From Mucilaginibacter terrenus (GTDB taxonomy: Bacteria; Bacteroidota; Bacteroidia; Sphingobacteriales; Sphingobacteriaceae), in contig NZ_QWDE01000002.1 in NCBI RefSeq assembly GCF_003432065.1, forward strand, positions 558,001-622,000: a stretch of DNA of 64,000 nucleotides, given 5' to 3'. The translations under genes and the position numbers were made by a program. Under the pieces are notes generated by a model, which worked only from the letters and a program-made list of their open reading frames with translations, did not search any database and was not told where the DNA came from. This document shows, piece by piece, positions 9,630 through 18,800 of this stretch (position 1 is its first letter; every line of letters begins with the position of its first letter).

Positions 9630-9665
9630 AACGTTACTTGCTATCCTCAGATAGCAAGTAACGTT
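9630..9665. promoter_or_regulatory. Perfect 16-bp hairpin upstream of selU
   Basis: The arms AACGTTACTTGCTATC and GATAGCAAGTAACGTT are perfect complements around a CTCA loop. It lies between selU, which reads leftward from 9601, and the VOC gene relic to the right. On the plus strand it is followed by TATTTTTAA, which would suit a terminator, but no intact plus-strand gene ends here. On the minus strand it sits directly before selU and could be an operator or mRNA-leader hairpin. The pairing is certain; the role is not. Confidence 0.5.
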
Positions 9666-9696
9666 TATTTTTAAGACAGGACGGAGCTTAAAAAGT

Positions 9697-10060
9697 ATCC
9701 TGGCATTTAAGCTAATAGACATAGCCAAGTGCGTTACGTTCTACGAAAATAAAATGTGCTTCAGGGCATGCCATCAGGACAATAGCTTTGCTAATATAGT
9801 TCGCGGAGAGGTTAAAATCCATCTTTGGGCATCCTGCGATAGATCGTGGCAGTTCAGGTCATGGTGGATATTCTTGCCGGCCATACCCGTATGGAATGGT
9901 TTCTTGCGAGGACAGCCTGGTGACGGATCGAAGTTTCTGATATGGAGGCTTTATCTGATATGGAGGCTTTATACTGTATGCAGACCACCGAAATTTTCCG
10001 GCACCTGACTCTATCGCTACCTCATTAAGTTCTATGAGATGATCCGGTGATCTATCTGCA
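9697..10060 (+). pseudogene. Relic of VOC/glyoxalase-bleomycin-resistance-type gene
   Basis: An open stretch reads DIAKCVTFYENKMCFRAC and continues FANIVRGEVKIHLWASCDRSW, the first beta-alpha-beta module of a VOC (glyoxalase/bleomycin resistance) protein. The frame then degenerates. Near 9998-10050 another piece reads FSGT-stop-LYR, resembling the family's AGTASCRI segment. An 18-bp tandem duplication at 9937-9972 and stop codons confirm decay. The match is by eye. The gene may once have been resistance or detoxification cargo. Confidence 0.5.
9937..9972. repeat. 18-bp tandem duplication (two copies)
   Basis: CTGATATGGAGGCTTTAT occurs twice in direct succession at 9937-9954 and 9955-9972, with no mismatch. 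It lies inside the VOC gene relic and is consistent with slippage or a duplication event in non-selected DNA. Confidence 0.85.
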
Positions 10061-10267
10061 GCAACTGCGTCCGTCCTGAACAGGCGGACATTTAACAGAA
10101 CCATAACTGCAAAAAACACAACAATCGCCCGCTAAAGGCTTGAGCCTGGTTTTACAATTATCGCACTCATAAAAATATGTACAGGCATTTAACGGCATTT
10201 GTTCCTGCTTTTCAAACCCACACTGCGGGCAGGTAATCAAAGTGCTATTTAAGATACTATTAACCAT
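10052..10267 (-). CDS. Small Cys-rich (zinc-ribbon-like) conserved protein
   Basis: A 71-residue protein with CPQCGFEKQEQMP, then YECDNCKTRLKP, then GDCCVFCSYGSVKCPPVQ. The first two CxxC pairs make a small zinc ribbon, and the GDCCVFCSYG...CPP end is a recurring signature in short Bacteroidota proteins near metal-transport genes. Its biochemical role is unknown to me; metal binding is inferred from about ten cysteines. It lies 24 bp after the YnfA-type gene on the same strand. Its 3' end overlaps the decaying VOC relic by a few bases, so the last residues (QDGRSCCR) may not be ancestral. Confidence 0.6.
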   Translation of the reverse strand: MVNSILNSTLITCPQCGFEKQEQMPLNACTYFYECDNCKTRLKPLAGDCCVFCSYGSVKCPPVQDGRSCCR

Positions 10268-10291
10268 TAAAATATTATTTAACCAGCTTAA

Positions 10292-10630
10292 TTAAACTAC
10301 GGGCTGACGTGGCATATAAATGATTATACATGCGCCGATCAGTGCGATGCCCGCGCCGATCATATCCCAGCGATCAGGTTTAAACCCATCCACTTTCCAG
10401 GCCCACAGGAGTGCAAGTACAATAAATACCCCGCCATATGTTGCATAAACACGGCCAAAATTGGCTGTTTGCCAGGTAGCTACAATGCCGTAAAAGGCTA
10501 AAATCACAGCACCTGCCAAGCCGTACCAATAGGGTTTGTCTTCCTTAAGCCATTGCCAGATAAGGTAACCGCCGCCGATCTCGAATATGCCGGCCAAAAT
10601 AAATAGCAGTAAAGATTTAATGACTTTCAT
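10292..10630 (-). CDS. YnfA-family small membrane protein
   Basis: A 112-residue protein with four hydrophobic segments. The beginning KSLLLFILAGIFEIGGGYLIW and the segments AFYGIVATWQ, FGRVYATYGGVFIVLALLW and MIGAGIALIGACII are the usual YnfA/UPF0060 layout, which is related to the small multidrug resistance fold. Substrate unknown. I chose the ATG at 10630 (MKVIKS), which removes seven residues from the longest frame and starts at the family's usual N-terminus. It lies 71 bp after the P1B-4 ATPase on the same strand. Confidence 0.85.
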   Translation of the reverse strand: MKVIKSLLLFILAGIFEIGGGYLIWQWLKEDKPYWYGLAGAVILAFYGIVATWQTANFGRVYATYGGVFIVLALLWAWKVDGFKPDRWDMIGAGIALIGACIIIYMPRQPVV

Positions 10631-10701
10631 GGTAATGGCGATAAAAACCAAATATACTTATTCCCGCTGTGATGTTAAATGATGATCAGATGTGCTACGG
10701 A

Positions 10702-12756
10702 TCATTTACGACCATTTTGATAAACCAGTAAGCGGAGGCCATTGAAAACCACCAACAACGTAGAGCCCTCGTGGCCTATTACCGCCGGGCCGATACCGGT
10801 TATGCCTAAAATAGTTACCGGTATTAATACAGCAACCATCCCCAGGCTTACAACCAGGTTTTGCTTGATGATCCTGCGGGATTGACGGCTTAAACCGATA
10901 GCAAACGGCAGGTTATCTAACCGGTCAGCCATTAACGCGATGTCAGCGGTTTCTAAAGCCACATCTGAACCTGCCGCACCCATAGCGATACCGACGGTGC
11001 TTTTAGCCATGGCGGGTGCGTCATTTACACCGTCACCGATCATAGCTACTTTCTTCTCCCTTTTGATCAGGTCCTGAATGGCCTTTACCTTTTGTTCCGG
11101 CAGTAAACCACCCATCGCATCGGTAATACCGATCTGTTTGGCCACGGCTTCGGCTACCTGCTGGTTGTCGCCCGTCAGCATGATCATGCGCTTTATGCCC
11201 AGATCTTTTAATTCCTTTAACGTCTTTTTAGCCTCCTTGCGGGGTACATCCATTAAGGCGATCAAACCGATGATTTCCCCTTCCTGTTCCACCAACATCG
11301 TTGTGTTGCCTTCCTTTTCCAGTTTTTCCACTTGTGTATGCACCTCATCAGCCAATTTTTTGAACAGGCTGCGGTTGCCGATAACGATCTTTTTGTTGCC
11401 TACTGTGGCTTTCACACCATGGCCGGTAACGGCCTGCAGGTTCTTGGCCGATGGAATATCCTTTTGCTTTAATCTTTCCAGGCCTCCTTTAACAATGGCT
11501 GCCGCTAAGGGGTGGTCACTTAATTTCTCAACGGCAATGGCGATCTCTAACACCTCATCTTCCGATAATTTAGCTAATGCCACTACACCTGTTAACTGGG
11601 GCTTGCCTTCTGTAAGTGTTCCGGTTTTATCGAACGCGATGGCAGTAATGCCACCCAGTTCTTCCAATGGACCGCCACCTTTGATCAATACGCCGCTTCT
11701 TGCGGCCCTGGCAATCGCGCTTAAAACAGCACTCGGGGTGGATATGGCCAATGCACAAGGACTTGCAGCGACCAGAACCGCCATAGCCCGGTAGAAACTT
11801 TTGCTGAAAGGTTCATCAATAACCAGGAATGCAAGTAGTAACAGCCCAACCAATGCCAACACCGCAGGTACATAATACTTCTGCAGCTTATCGGTAAATA
11901 ATTGTGTAGGTGACTTCTGCGCTTCCGTGTCATTGACCAGCTTAACAAGTCGCGATAAAGTGGAATCAGCTGCCAGCTTGGTTACTTTTATCTCCAGTAC
12001 CTGGCTGCCGTTGATCGTTCCGGCAAAGACTTTGTTCTCGGCTTTCAGCGTTTTATCATCATGATCCTTATCCGGGTCAACTACCGGGGATTTATCCACC
12101 GGCACACTTTCACCGGTGATGGGCGCCTGGTTCACACTACTTTCACCTTTGATGACCGCGCCGTCAGCAGAAATTTTGCTGTTGGGCTTAACGATGATGA
12201 TATCGCCCAGCACCAGTTCTTCAATAGGTACCTCTGTTTCTTTGCCATCCCGGCGTACGATAGCTGTTTTGGGAGCCAGGTCGGCGAGCGCTGCAATGGA
12301 CTTGGTCGCTTTACCCATCGCATAATGTTCGAGGGAGTGCCCGAAGCTGAACAGGAATAAAAGCAGCGCGCCCTCTGCCCACTGGCCCAGGCAGGCCGCG
12401 CCGACAGCCGCGACCAGCATTAAAAAGTCAATCTCGAATTTGCCCGTGCTGATAGCCTCGTAAGCTTCTTTCGTCGTGTAAAATCCACCAAAGAAATAGC
12501 CAATACCATAAAGTATGGTACTGGTAATCGGGGGAAGGGTGTGCACAAAAGACAATCCAAAACCCAGGGCAAGAAATAACCCGGACAACGCGGCAAAGTT
12601 CAGTTCGGTGTTTTTGCCGAACATGCCCCCGTGGTCATGGTCGTGGCCCGCCTCTTTTTCATCATGCTGATGTGCCTTTTCTTCTTTTTCTTTACTCGTA
12701 GAGATATCAACGCGGGGTTGTCCTTTAGTATTCTTTTTTGGTGCTTCCTTTTTCAT
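10702..12756 (-). CDS. P1B-4-type heavy-metal ATPase (Co/Zn/Cd/Fe class)
   Basis: About 684 residues. The cytoplasmic N-terminus is His-rich (HQHDEKEAGHDHDHGG) rather than an HMA domain. Membrane and catalytic motifs: actuator TGES, metal-site helix SPCALAIST, phosphorylation DKTGTLTEG, SDHPLAAAI, hinge GDGVNDAPAM, and a last helix HEGSTLLVVFNGLRLL. SPC plus HEGxT defines the P1B-4 group (CtpD, CzcP, CoaT), which exports Co, Zn, Cd or Fe(II); the exact metal cannot be told. A start at 12789 would add eleven residues; the ATG at 12756 gives the typical MKKE lysine-rich beginning. It follows the RseP-type gene on the same strand. Confidence 0.88.
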   Translation of the reverse strand: MKKEAPKKNTKGQPRVDISTSKEKEEKAHQHDEKEAGHDHDHGGMFGKNTELNFAALSGLFLALGFGLSFVHTLPPITSTILYGIGYFFGGFYTTKEAYEAISTGKFEIDFLMLVAAVGAACLGQWAEGALLLFLFSFGHSLEHYAMGKATKSIAALADLAPKTAIVRRDGKETEVPIEELVLGDIIIVKPNSKISADGAVIKGESSVNQAPITGESVPVDKSPVVDPDKDHDDKTLKAENKVFAGTINGSQVLEIKVTKLAADSTLSRLVKLVNDTEAQKSPTQLFTDKLQKYYVPAVLALVGLLLLAFLVIDEPFSKSFYRAMAVLVAASPCALAISTPSAVLSAIARAARSGVLIKGGGPLEELGGITAIAFDKTGTLTEGKPQLTGVVALAKLSEDEVLEIAIAVEKLSDHPLAAAIVKGGLERLKQKDIPSAKNLQAVTGHGVKATVGNKKIVIGNRSLFKKLADEVHTQVEKLEKEGNTTMLVEQEGEIIGLIALMDVPRKEAKKTLKELKDLGIKRMIMLTGDNQQVAEAVAKQIGITDAMGGLLPEQKVKAIQDLIKREKKVAMIGDGVNDAPAMAKSTVGIAMGAAGSDVALETADIALMADRLDNLPFAIGLSRQSRRIIKQNLVVSLGMVAVLIPVTILGITGIGPAVIGHEGSTLLVVFNGLRLLVYQNGRK

Positions 12757-12856
12757 TGTATGATGGGCTAGTGGGATGTATATTTTCAAACAAATTTAAG
12801 CCGGTTAGGGCTGCAACTGTATTGCAATCTTTTTACCGGCAGTTATTTTTCAGTGA

Positions 12857-14188
12857 TCATTTCATAATCAGTCTCGCAATATCGTTGTAGACCACAAATA
12901 GGGATAACAGGCCTAACAGGATAAATCCAGCCATCTGGCTATATTCGATTACAACCGCTTTCAGTGGTTTGCCGCGAAAGGCTTCAATTGCTAAAAGCAG
13001 GACTTGCCCGCCGTCTAAAACGGGTACCGGCATCAGGTTAATAAAAGCAAGCGCTGTTGATAAAACCGCGATCAACCCCCAAAATCTTTTCCAGTCCGTG
13101 GCTTCGCCAAAAAGAAGAGCGATACCTACCGGCCCGGTAAGCGCATCAGCCGCTTTCACCCTGCCTTGAATAATGTCTTTAACGCCACGCGCATTTTCAG
13201 AAAACACCGACCAGGTGCGGCCTGCGCCGAAGGATACAGATTGCGGTAAAGTGGCCTGAACTGGCTTTGTTTCGGGCGGATGTACCGCTTCCAACGAAAA
13301 CCCGATATGTCCGTCCTTATCTCGATGCGCTTCTACCTGGCTGGTCTTGCCGTCATGGACAACCGTCAGCAATAAAGGTTTGTCTTTATTTTCCCGAAGC
13401 TTTACCATGAACTCTTCATAGTAGTTTACCGGCTTTCCGTTAACCGCGGTGATCTTATCGCTTTTACTGAATCCGGCGGCTTTAAGGTCGCTGTTGGAAT
13501 AAATGGAGTCGATCTTAAATGGTGTTCCTATCTTAAAAAACGCTGTAGGCGCTTTATCAGCGAGCAACCTGATCGTGGCAGGTGAAACATTGAGATGCAA
13601 ATGAATACGCTCTTTTCCTTTCGAGCGCACCACCGTGAGCAGTGTATTCCCCTTCAAAATCCGGGTGCTCGTTAATTCATCCTGGTAATAAAGCGAATCT
13701 TCATTCACCTCTATAATCCGGTCACCGGGCAATAACCCGGCTTTTTTGCCAACGTCAGCAGGAATGATCCCAAAATCAGCTTTGATCTTCTGCATGTAAC
13801 CACTTCCATATTTAACGGAAAGCGATGAAAAGATCAGTATAGCAACAGCCATGTTCATAATAACCCCTCCGGACATAACAACCAGGCGCTGCCAGGCCCG
13901 TTTGGTATAAAAACCATCACGGTCATCACCCTTCGTATTTGCACCTTCTGTATCTTCAAATACACCAGCCATTTTGATATACCCTCCCAAGGGAAGCCAG
14001 CCTATTCCATACAGGGTGCCTTTATAAGAAAATTTAAACAGGCTGAATCCCCAGGCATCGAAAAACAGGTAGAATTTCTCTACCCGTATCCCGAAAGCTT
14101 TAGCAGCCAGGAAATGCCCCAGTTCATGGACCACGACCAATAGCGACAGGCTTAATAAGAATTGTCCCGTAATGAGCAAAATGTGCAT
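12857..14188 (-). CDS. rseP: RseP-type site-2 zinc metalloprotease
   Basis: A 443-residue inner-membrane protease. The first helix holds the zinc motif VVVHELGHFLAAK (HExxH). After a short loop comes YGIGWLPLGGYIKMAG; two PDZ-like segments lie in the middle (about residues 120-290); and the last helices contain NLMPVPVLDGGQ, the conserved NxxPxPxLDGG motif. RseP normally cuts anti-sigma factors or remnant signal peptides. Here the gene is embedded in a metal-efflux operon, between the Fur-type gene and the P1B-4 ATPase, so it is probably a second, accessory copy. That a housekeeping copy exists elsewhere is inferred. Confidence 0.88.
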   Translation of the reverse strand: MHILLITGQFLLSLSLLVVVHELGHFLAAKAFGIRVEKFYLFFDAWGFSLFKFSYKGTLYGIGWLPLGGYIKMAGVFEDTEGANTKGDDRDGFYTKRAWQRLVVMSGGVIMNMAVAILIFSSLSVKYGSGYMQKIKADFGIIPADVGKKAGLLPGDRIIEVNEDSLYYQDELTSTRILKGNTLLTVVRSKGKERIHLHLNVSPATIRLLADKAPTAFFKIGTPFKIDSIYSNSDLKAAGFSKSDKITAVNGKPVNYYEEFMVKLRENKDKPLLLTVVHDGKTSQVEAHRDKDGHIGFSLEAVHPPETKPVQATLPQSVSFGAGRTWSVFSENARGVKDIIQGRVKAADALTGPVGIALLFGEATDWKRFWGLIAVLSTALAFINLMPVPVLDGGQVLLLAIEAFRGKPLKAVVIEYSQMAGFILLGLLSLFVVYNDIARLIMK

Positions 14189-14226
14189 GTTAACAATTTA
14201 ATTCATCAGTAATTTAACCTGTTCTA

Positions 14227-14652
14227 TCAGGCATATGTCCTTTTGCATTCCGCGCAAACCCCTTTCACCAGCAGGCTGGTTTCCTCTCTTTCGTATCCTG
14301 CCGGAAGCCTTACCTCCGGTATCTGTGTTTTGGGTAAACAATGTGTTTCTTCGCAAACCGTGCAATAGAAATGTACGTGCAGGTCATGGTGCCCTTCTAC
14401 CGTACAGGATGGCTGGCATAAGGCAAACTTGGTAATACCTGTTCCGTCATCTATCCGGTGGACCAAACCATGTTCTTCAAAAGTTTTAATACTCCTGTAC
14501 AAGGTTACCCGGTCTGTTTTATCCAGGTTTAATTCAATATCCGTAAGACTGACCGCGTTTTCCTGTTTCACCAAAAAATCCAGCACAACGAGCCGCATAG
14601 CCGTCGGTTTGATCTGTTTTTCAATAAGCTGACTTTCCAGTTCTTTCATCAC
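14227..14652 (-). CDS. Fur-family metal-responsive repressor
   Basis: A 141-residue protein: N-terminal winged helix (KPTAMRLVVLDFLVKQENAVSLTDIE...TLYRSIKTFEEHGLVH), then a metal-binding domain with HHDLHVHFYCTVCEETHC and a C-terminal CAECKRTYA, giving the paired CxxC structural zinc site and His-rich sensing site. It could be Zur-, Fur- or nickel-like; the sequence alone does not decide. The GTG at 14652 directly follows the adaptor's TAG stop, and an ATG lies one codon later; either could be the start. Position inside the efflux operon suggests it represses this operon. Confidence 0.85.
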   Translation of the reverse strand: MMKELESQLIEKQIKPTAMRLVVLDFLVKQENAVSLTDIELNLDKTDRVTLYRSIKTFEEHGLVHRIDDGTGITKFALCQPSCTVEGHHDLHVHFYCTVCEETHCLPKTQIPEVRLPAGYEREETSLLVKGVCAECKRTYA

Positions 14653-15828
14653 CTATTCTTCCTCCCCGGTATTCACCATTTTAGCCAGGACAAAGAATGT
14701 TTTTTTGATCACGATAATAGAACCCGGTTTCAGGTTCTTTACCGGCGTTATCTCGGTAAACCCGATATCGGAAACTCCCTTAGCTACCGGTACACGCTCA
14801 AAAAGCGTTTCTTTGGCGTCCTGTTTTTTTACCATAAAAATATAATCCTGCCCGCCGTTGCTCACGATAGCTTCTGAGGGCACTGCCGGTAAAACAGCAT
14901 TACCGATACTGATAATGGCCGTTACATTCATACCTTCGATCAAACCTGTTTTATCGCCCATTACCACCGCATGAACAGGGATCGTTTTAGACTGGCTGGC
15001 AAAAGCTGTCCCGATAGAATAAATCTTTGCGTCGTACTCCTTACCCGCGCTGTTGGTGAGCGTAAAGTGGATGCGCTGCCCGGCCTTTACCTTCGGCAAA
15101 TCTTTTTCAAATACAAAAAGATCGAGGTGCAGCTGCGAATTGTTAACGATCTGCGCAATGGGTGTGGACGCATCCACGTTGGAACCAATCTGTGCCGACA
15201 CTTCGCTTACCGTACCGCTGATGGGGGCGACCACCGAGATACTGGTCACCAAACGACCGCTGTTCGTAGCAGATTGCGAGATCCCCATAGCCGACAGCTG
15301 CAATTGCTGTGACCGCTTGGTAGATTTTAATGCCGCCAGTTCGGCTTCGGCTTTCTGTAAGTTCTTTAGCGGTGCGGCATTGCCCGCCACCAGTTCTTTC
15401 TGGCGCTCATATTCCTGCTGCGCCAGTGTTAATTGGGCCTGGGTGGTTTGCGAAGCTTGTTGTAACTGAGCAATATCAGGATTTAATATGGTGGCGATAA
15501 CCTGCCCTTTATTTACATAGTTTCCGGGCTGTACCGTCAGGGTTTTGATAGTGCCGTTGGTAACTGAAGTTACCAACGCCTTATTCTGATTAGGTACGGA
15601 CAATAGCCCGTTGGCCTTAATGGCCGTAGCCAGGTTCTTCATTTCTATCTTACCCAATTCAATGCCGGCTGTTTTAATTTGGGCTGTAGTAAGGCTCACT
15701 GTATTTGCCTGTGCTGGAGCAGCTTCTTTTTCCGTATCAGCTTCTTTGGGCTTTTCCTGCTGCGTACAGGACGCAACCATTCCTGCCATAAGCATCAGGT
15801 ATATATAGGGTTTAAATATGAGTTTCAT
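14653..15828 (-). CDS. RND efflux periplasmic adaptor lipoprotein (CusB/CzcB-like)
   Basis: A 391-residue lipoprotein: signal peptide ending MAGMVASC, so the cysteine near residue 21 is lipidated. It then has the membrane-fusion-protein layout: barrel-sandwich halves (GTIKTLTVQPGNYVNKGQVIATI and later ISVVAPISGTVSEV), a coiled-coil hairpin (residues about 125-185, Gln/Leu/Glu-rich), a beta-barrel and a membrane-proximal end. It links the CusA pump to the outer-membrane channel. It starts 10 bp after the pump-channel fusion and abuts the Fur-type gene. Confidence 0.9.
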   Translation of the reverse strand: MKLIFKPYIYLMLMAGMVASCTQQEKPKEADTEKEAAPAQANTVSLTTAQIKTAGIELGKIEMKNLATAIKANGLLSVPNQNKALVTSVTNGTIKTLTVQPGNYVNKGQVIATILNPDIAQLQQASQTTQAQLTLAQQEYERQKELVAGNAAPLKNLQKAEAELAALKSTKRSQQLQLSAMGISQSATNSGRLVTSISVVAPISGTVSEVSAQIGSNVDASTPIAQIVNNSQLHLDLFVFEKDLPKVKAGQRIHFTLTNSAGKEYDAKIYSIGTAFASQSKTIPVHAVVMGDKTGLIEGMNVTAIISIGNAVLPAVPSEAIVSNGGQDYIFMVKKQDAKETLFERVPVAKGVSDIGFTEITPVKNLKPGSIIVIKKTFFVLAKMVNTGEEE

Positions 15829-15838
15829 GGGATATGTC

Positions 15839-18800
15839 TTATTTGCTGTTGGTATAATAATTCAGTTGAATAGCGCTCTGGTTATATTCATTGAGCACTT
15901 CGAGATAGTTGCGCTGGATATCTATAGCTTGGGTAAGGTATTGCGAAAGTTCTGCAAAACCGATCTCGCCGGAACGGTAAGACAGGTTGGCTGCTTTAAT
16001 AATAGCATCCGCCTGCTTCAAACCTGTAGAGGTGTAATAGTCCAGCAGATCGCTGTTCTTTTGCAGCTGCTCCATTTCCTGGCGATAAGAAGTACTGAAT
16101 GCCAGTTGCTGATCGCTCAGCATAGTTTGCTGGTAATTTTTTTCCAGTTGCGCAGCCTTGATGCTGTGGAGGTACTGCCCCCGTCCGAAAAGCGGGATAC
16201 CTACGGTTACGGAAAACCCGGAATAAGGCGGGCTGATGCCGTACAAACGTTGCGAAAAGAACCTCCCCTCAAAAGATGGCATCTGGCTCTGCCCGGCTAA
16301 TTTGAGCTCCGCCCCGGCAATATTTACCTGCTGCTGCTGGATTTTTAAAAGCGGGTGCGCAACGGTATCGGCCTCTGTGCCCGCTAATGCTACTTTATTC
16401 AACGGCAAGCTATCCGGCAACAGGGCTAAGGTGGTATTGAGCAATCGTTTTAAAGCTTCCTGCTGATTTTTGATATCCTTTTGGATAAGGCGCAATTGCA
16501 CTTTGGTTTCTTTTGCTTTGGCCTGCGCGGCTATACTGTCCAAGCCCGCGTTCTCACCTGTCTTTACCCTTAACACCGCAGCTTTTGCTAATGTTCCGTA
16601 AATACTGTCCAGCCTTTGCCACAAGCTTTGCTTGCTTTGATAGTACCATAAATTATAATAGATCCCCGCAATATTCTTTTTCACTTCCATCACCTGCGCG
16701 TCGCGGGAATATTCTGCCGAGCGGGTTTGCTCCGCTAAAAGGTTTTTTCGGGCCTTATACAGTCCGGGCCAGTCGAGGCTTTGCGACAGCCCGATCTTCA
16801 GGATGCCTTTCTGATCCTGCGGGTTGATGTCTTCATTCTCTACAAACACGCCTGTTTTAGGGAGTGTAAACGACGTTTTGCCCAATTCCTTTCGCTGCTC
16901 GATCTTTAAGCCTGACGACCTCAGTTGTAAATTATTCTGAATAGCCAGCTCATAAGCCCCGTTCAGGGTGATCCGTGTCGCCGGCGGTGATGTCTGCGGG
17001 AAAGCGGGCAGCGTAAAACCGAAAACCAATAAGGTCAGTACAGTCTTTTTTACTTTCCCTGATGAATGGCCACCGGCTTTTGTAAAGATCAGGTAAAGCA
17101 AGGGCAGCACAACCAGGGTTAACAACGTCGCCGTTAATAATCCGCCGATCACCACGGTTGCCAAGGGTTTTTGAACCTCTGCACCCGCGCTGGTGGAAAC
17201 AGCCATGGGCAGAAAGCCTAAAGAAGCTACCGTAGCAGTCATTAATACCGGGCGCAACCTGTCCTTCGTGCCCTGGTAGATCCGTTCCATAACATCTTCC
17301 ACTCCATCTTTGGCTAACTGGTTAAACGTACCGATCAGTACAATACCATTCAATACCGCAACGCCGAATAAAGCGATGAAACCCACACCTGCCGAAATAC
17401 TGAAAGGCATTCCCCTTAACAACAGCGCGAACACACCGCCGATGGCTGACATGGGTATCGCGGTAAAAATCAGTGTCGCTTGCTTAATGGATTTGAAAGT
17501 AAAATACAGCAAAATGAATATCAGCAGCAGCGCTGCCGGGACGGCGATCATCAGCCTGGCACTTGCCTGGCGCAAATTCTCGAATGTCCCCCCGTAGGTA
17601 TAGTAATATCCGGTGGGTAACGGCACTTTCGTATTTAATTTGGCCTGCACTTCTTTCACTACGCTCTCTACATCCCTGCCCGTTATGTTGAAGCTGACCA
17701 CGATCCGCCGGCGGGCATTCTCACGGCTGATCTGCGCCGGCCCGGTTTCATAGGCAACGGTTGCCACTTGCGATAAAGGAACCTGGTTTCCATCCGGTGT
17801 AGGAATAAATAATTCGCTTACATTCTCGATGGCGTTGCGGTGGGCGGAATCCAATCGTACAACGAGGTCAAACCGGCGTTCATTTTCATAAATAGAACCC
17901 GTCGTGTTCCCCGCAAAAGCGGTACTGATCACCTGGTTCACATCTTCAATATTTAACCCGTAATTGGCCATCCGCGCGCGGTCATATTTGACCGTGATCT
18001 GCGGCAGGCCGCTTACCCTTTCCACCTGTGGCTGGGTTACGCCCTTAACAGGCTTGATCGCCAGTGCTACTTTAGCCGCTAATAAATTCAGGGTGTCCAG
18101 GTTCTCGCCGAATATCTTTACCGCGACATCCTGTTTAACACCGGTCATTAATTCGTTAAAGCGCATCTGGATCGGCTGGCTGGGTTCTGCGATCACACCT
18201 GGGATATCTGCTAAGGTATTGCGCATATCGTCCGCCAGTTCATAAAAGCCTTTACCATCCGGCCATGCTGATTTATCTTTCAGGATCACCATCAGGTCAG
18301 ATGCTTCGGGTGGCATCGGGTCGGTAGCCACATCGGCACTGCCTGTCTTGCCCACCACCATTTTTACCTGTGGGTATTTGCGCAGCATCCGTTCGGCCTG
18401 CATAATGGTTTCGGTAGTTTGGGATAAGGAGGTTCCCTGCGGCAGCACAAATTCAATAGCGTAATCACCCTCTTCCAGCTGGGGGATGAATTCACCACCC
18501 ATTCGGGAAAAGATAAAAACACTAATGATCATCAGGACCACCGCGACTGCCACCACCTGGTATTTGAAACGGATAGCTGCTTTTAGGATGGGTTCGTACC
18601 TGCGCTGAAAAAAGCCGATCATGCGGTCAGAAAACGTCCTTTTAGGTTCAGCGTTTTTAGAAAGGAAAAGGGCCGACATCATCGGGATGTAGGTTAGTGA
18701 TAAGAGCAGCGCACCTAAGATGGCGAAACCTACGGTTTGCGCCATTGGCCGGAACATCTTGCCCTCGATCCCGATTAGGGTCAGGATGGGGATATATACC

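Noticed and set aside
11078..11794. Long open frame (238 codons) on the plus strand
   Set aside because: It is antisense to the P1B-4 ATPase gene, whose motifs are all in the minus frame; its own translation has no family features.
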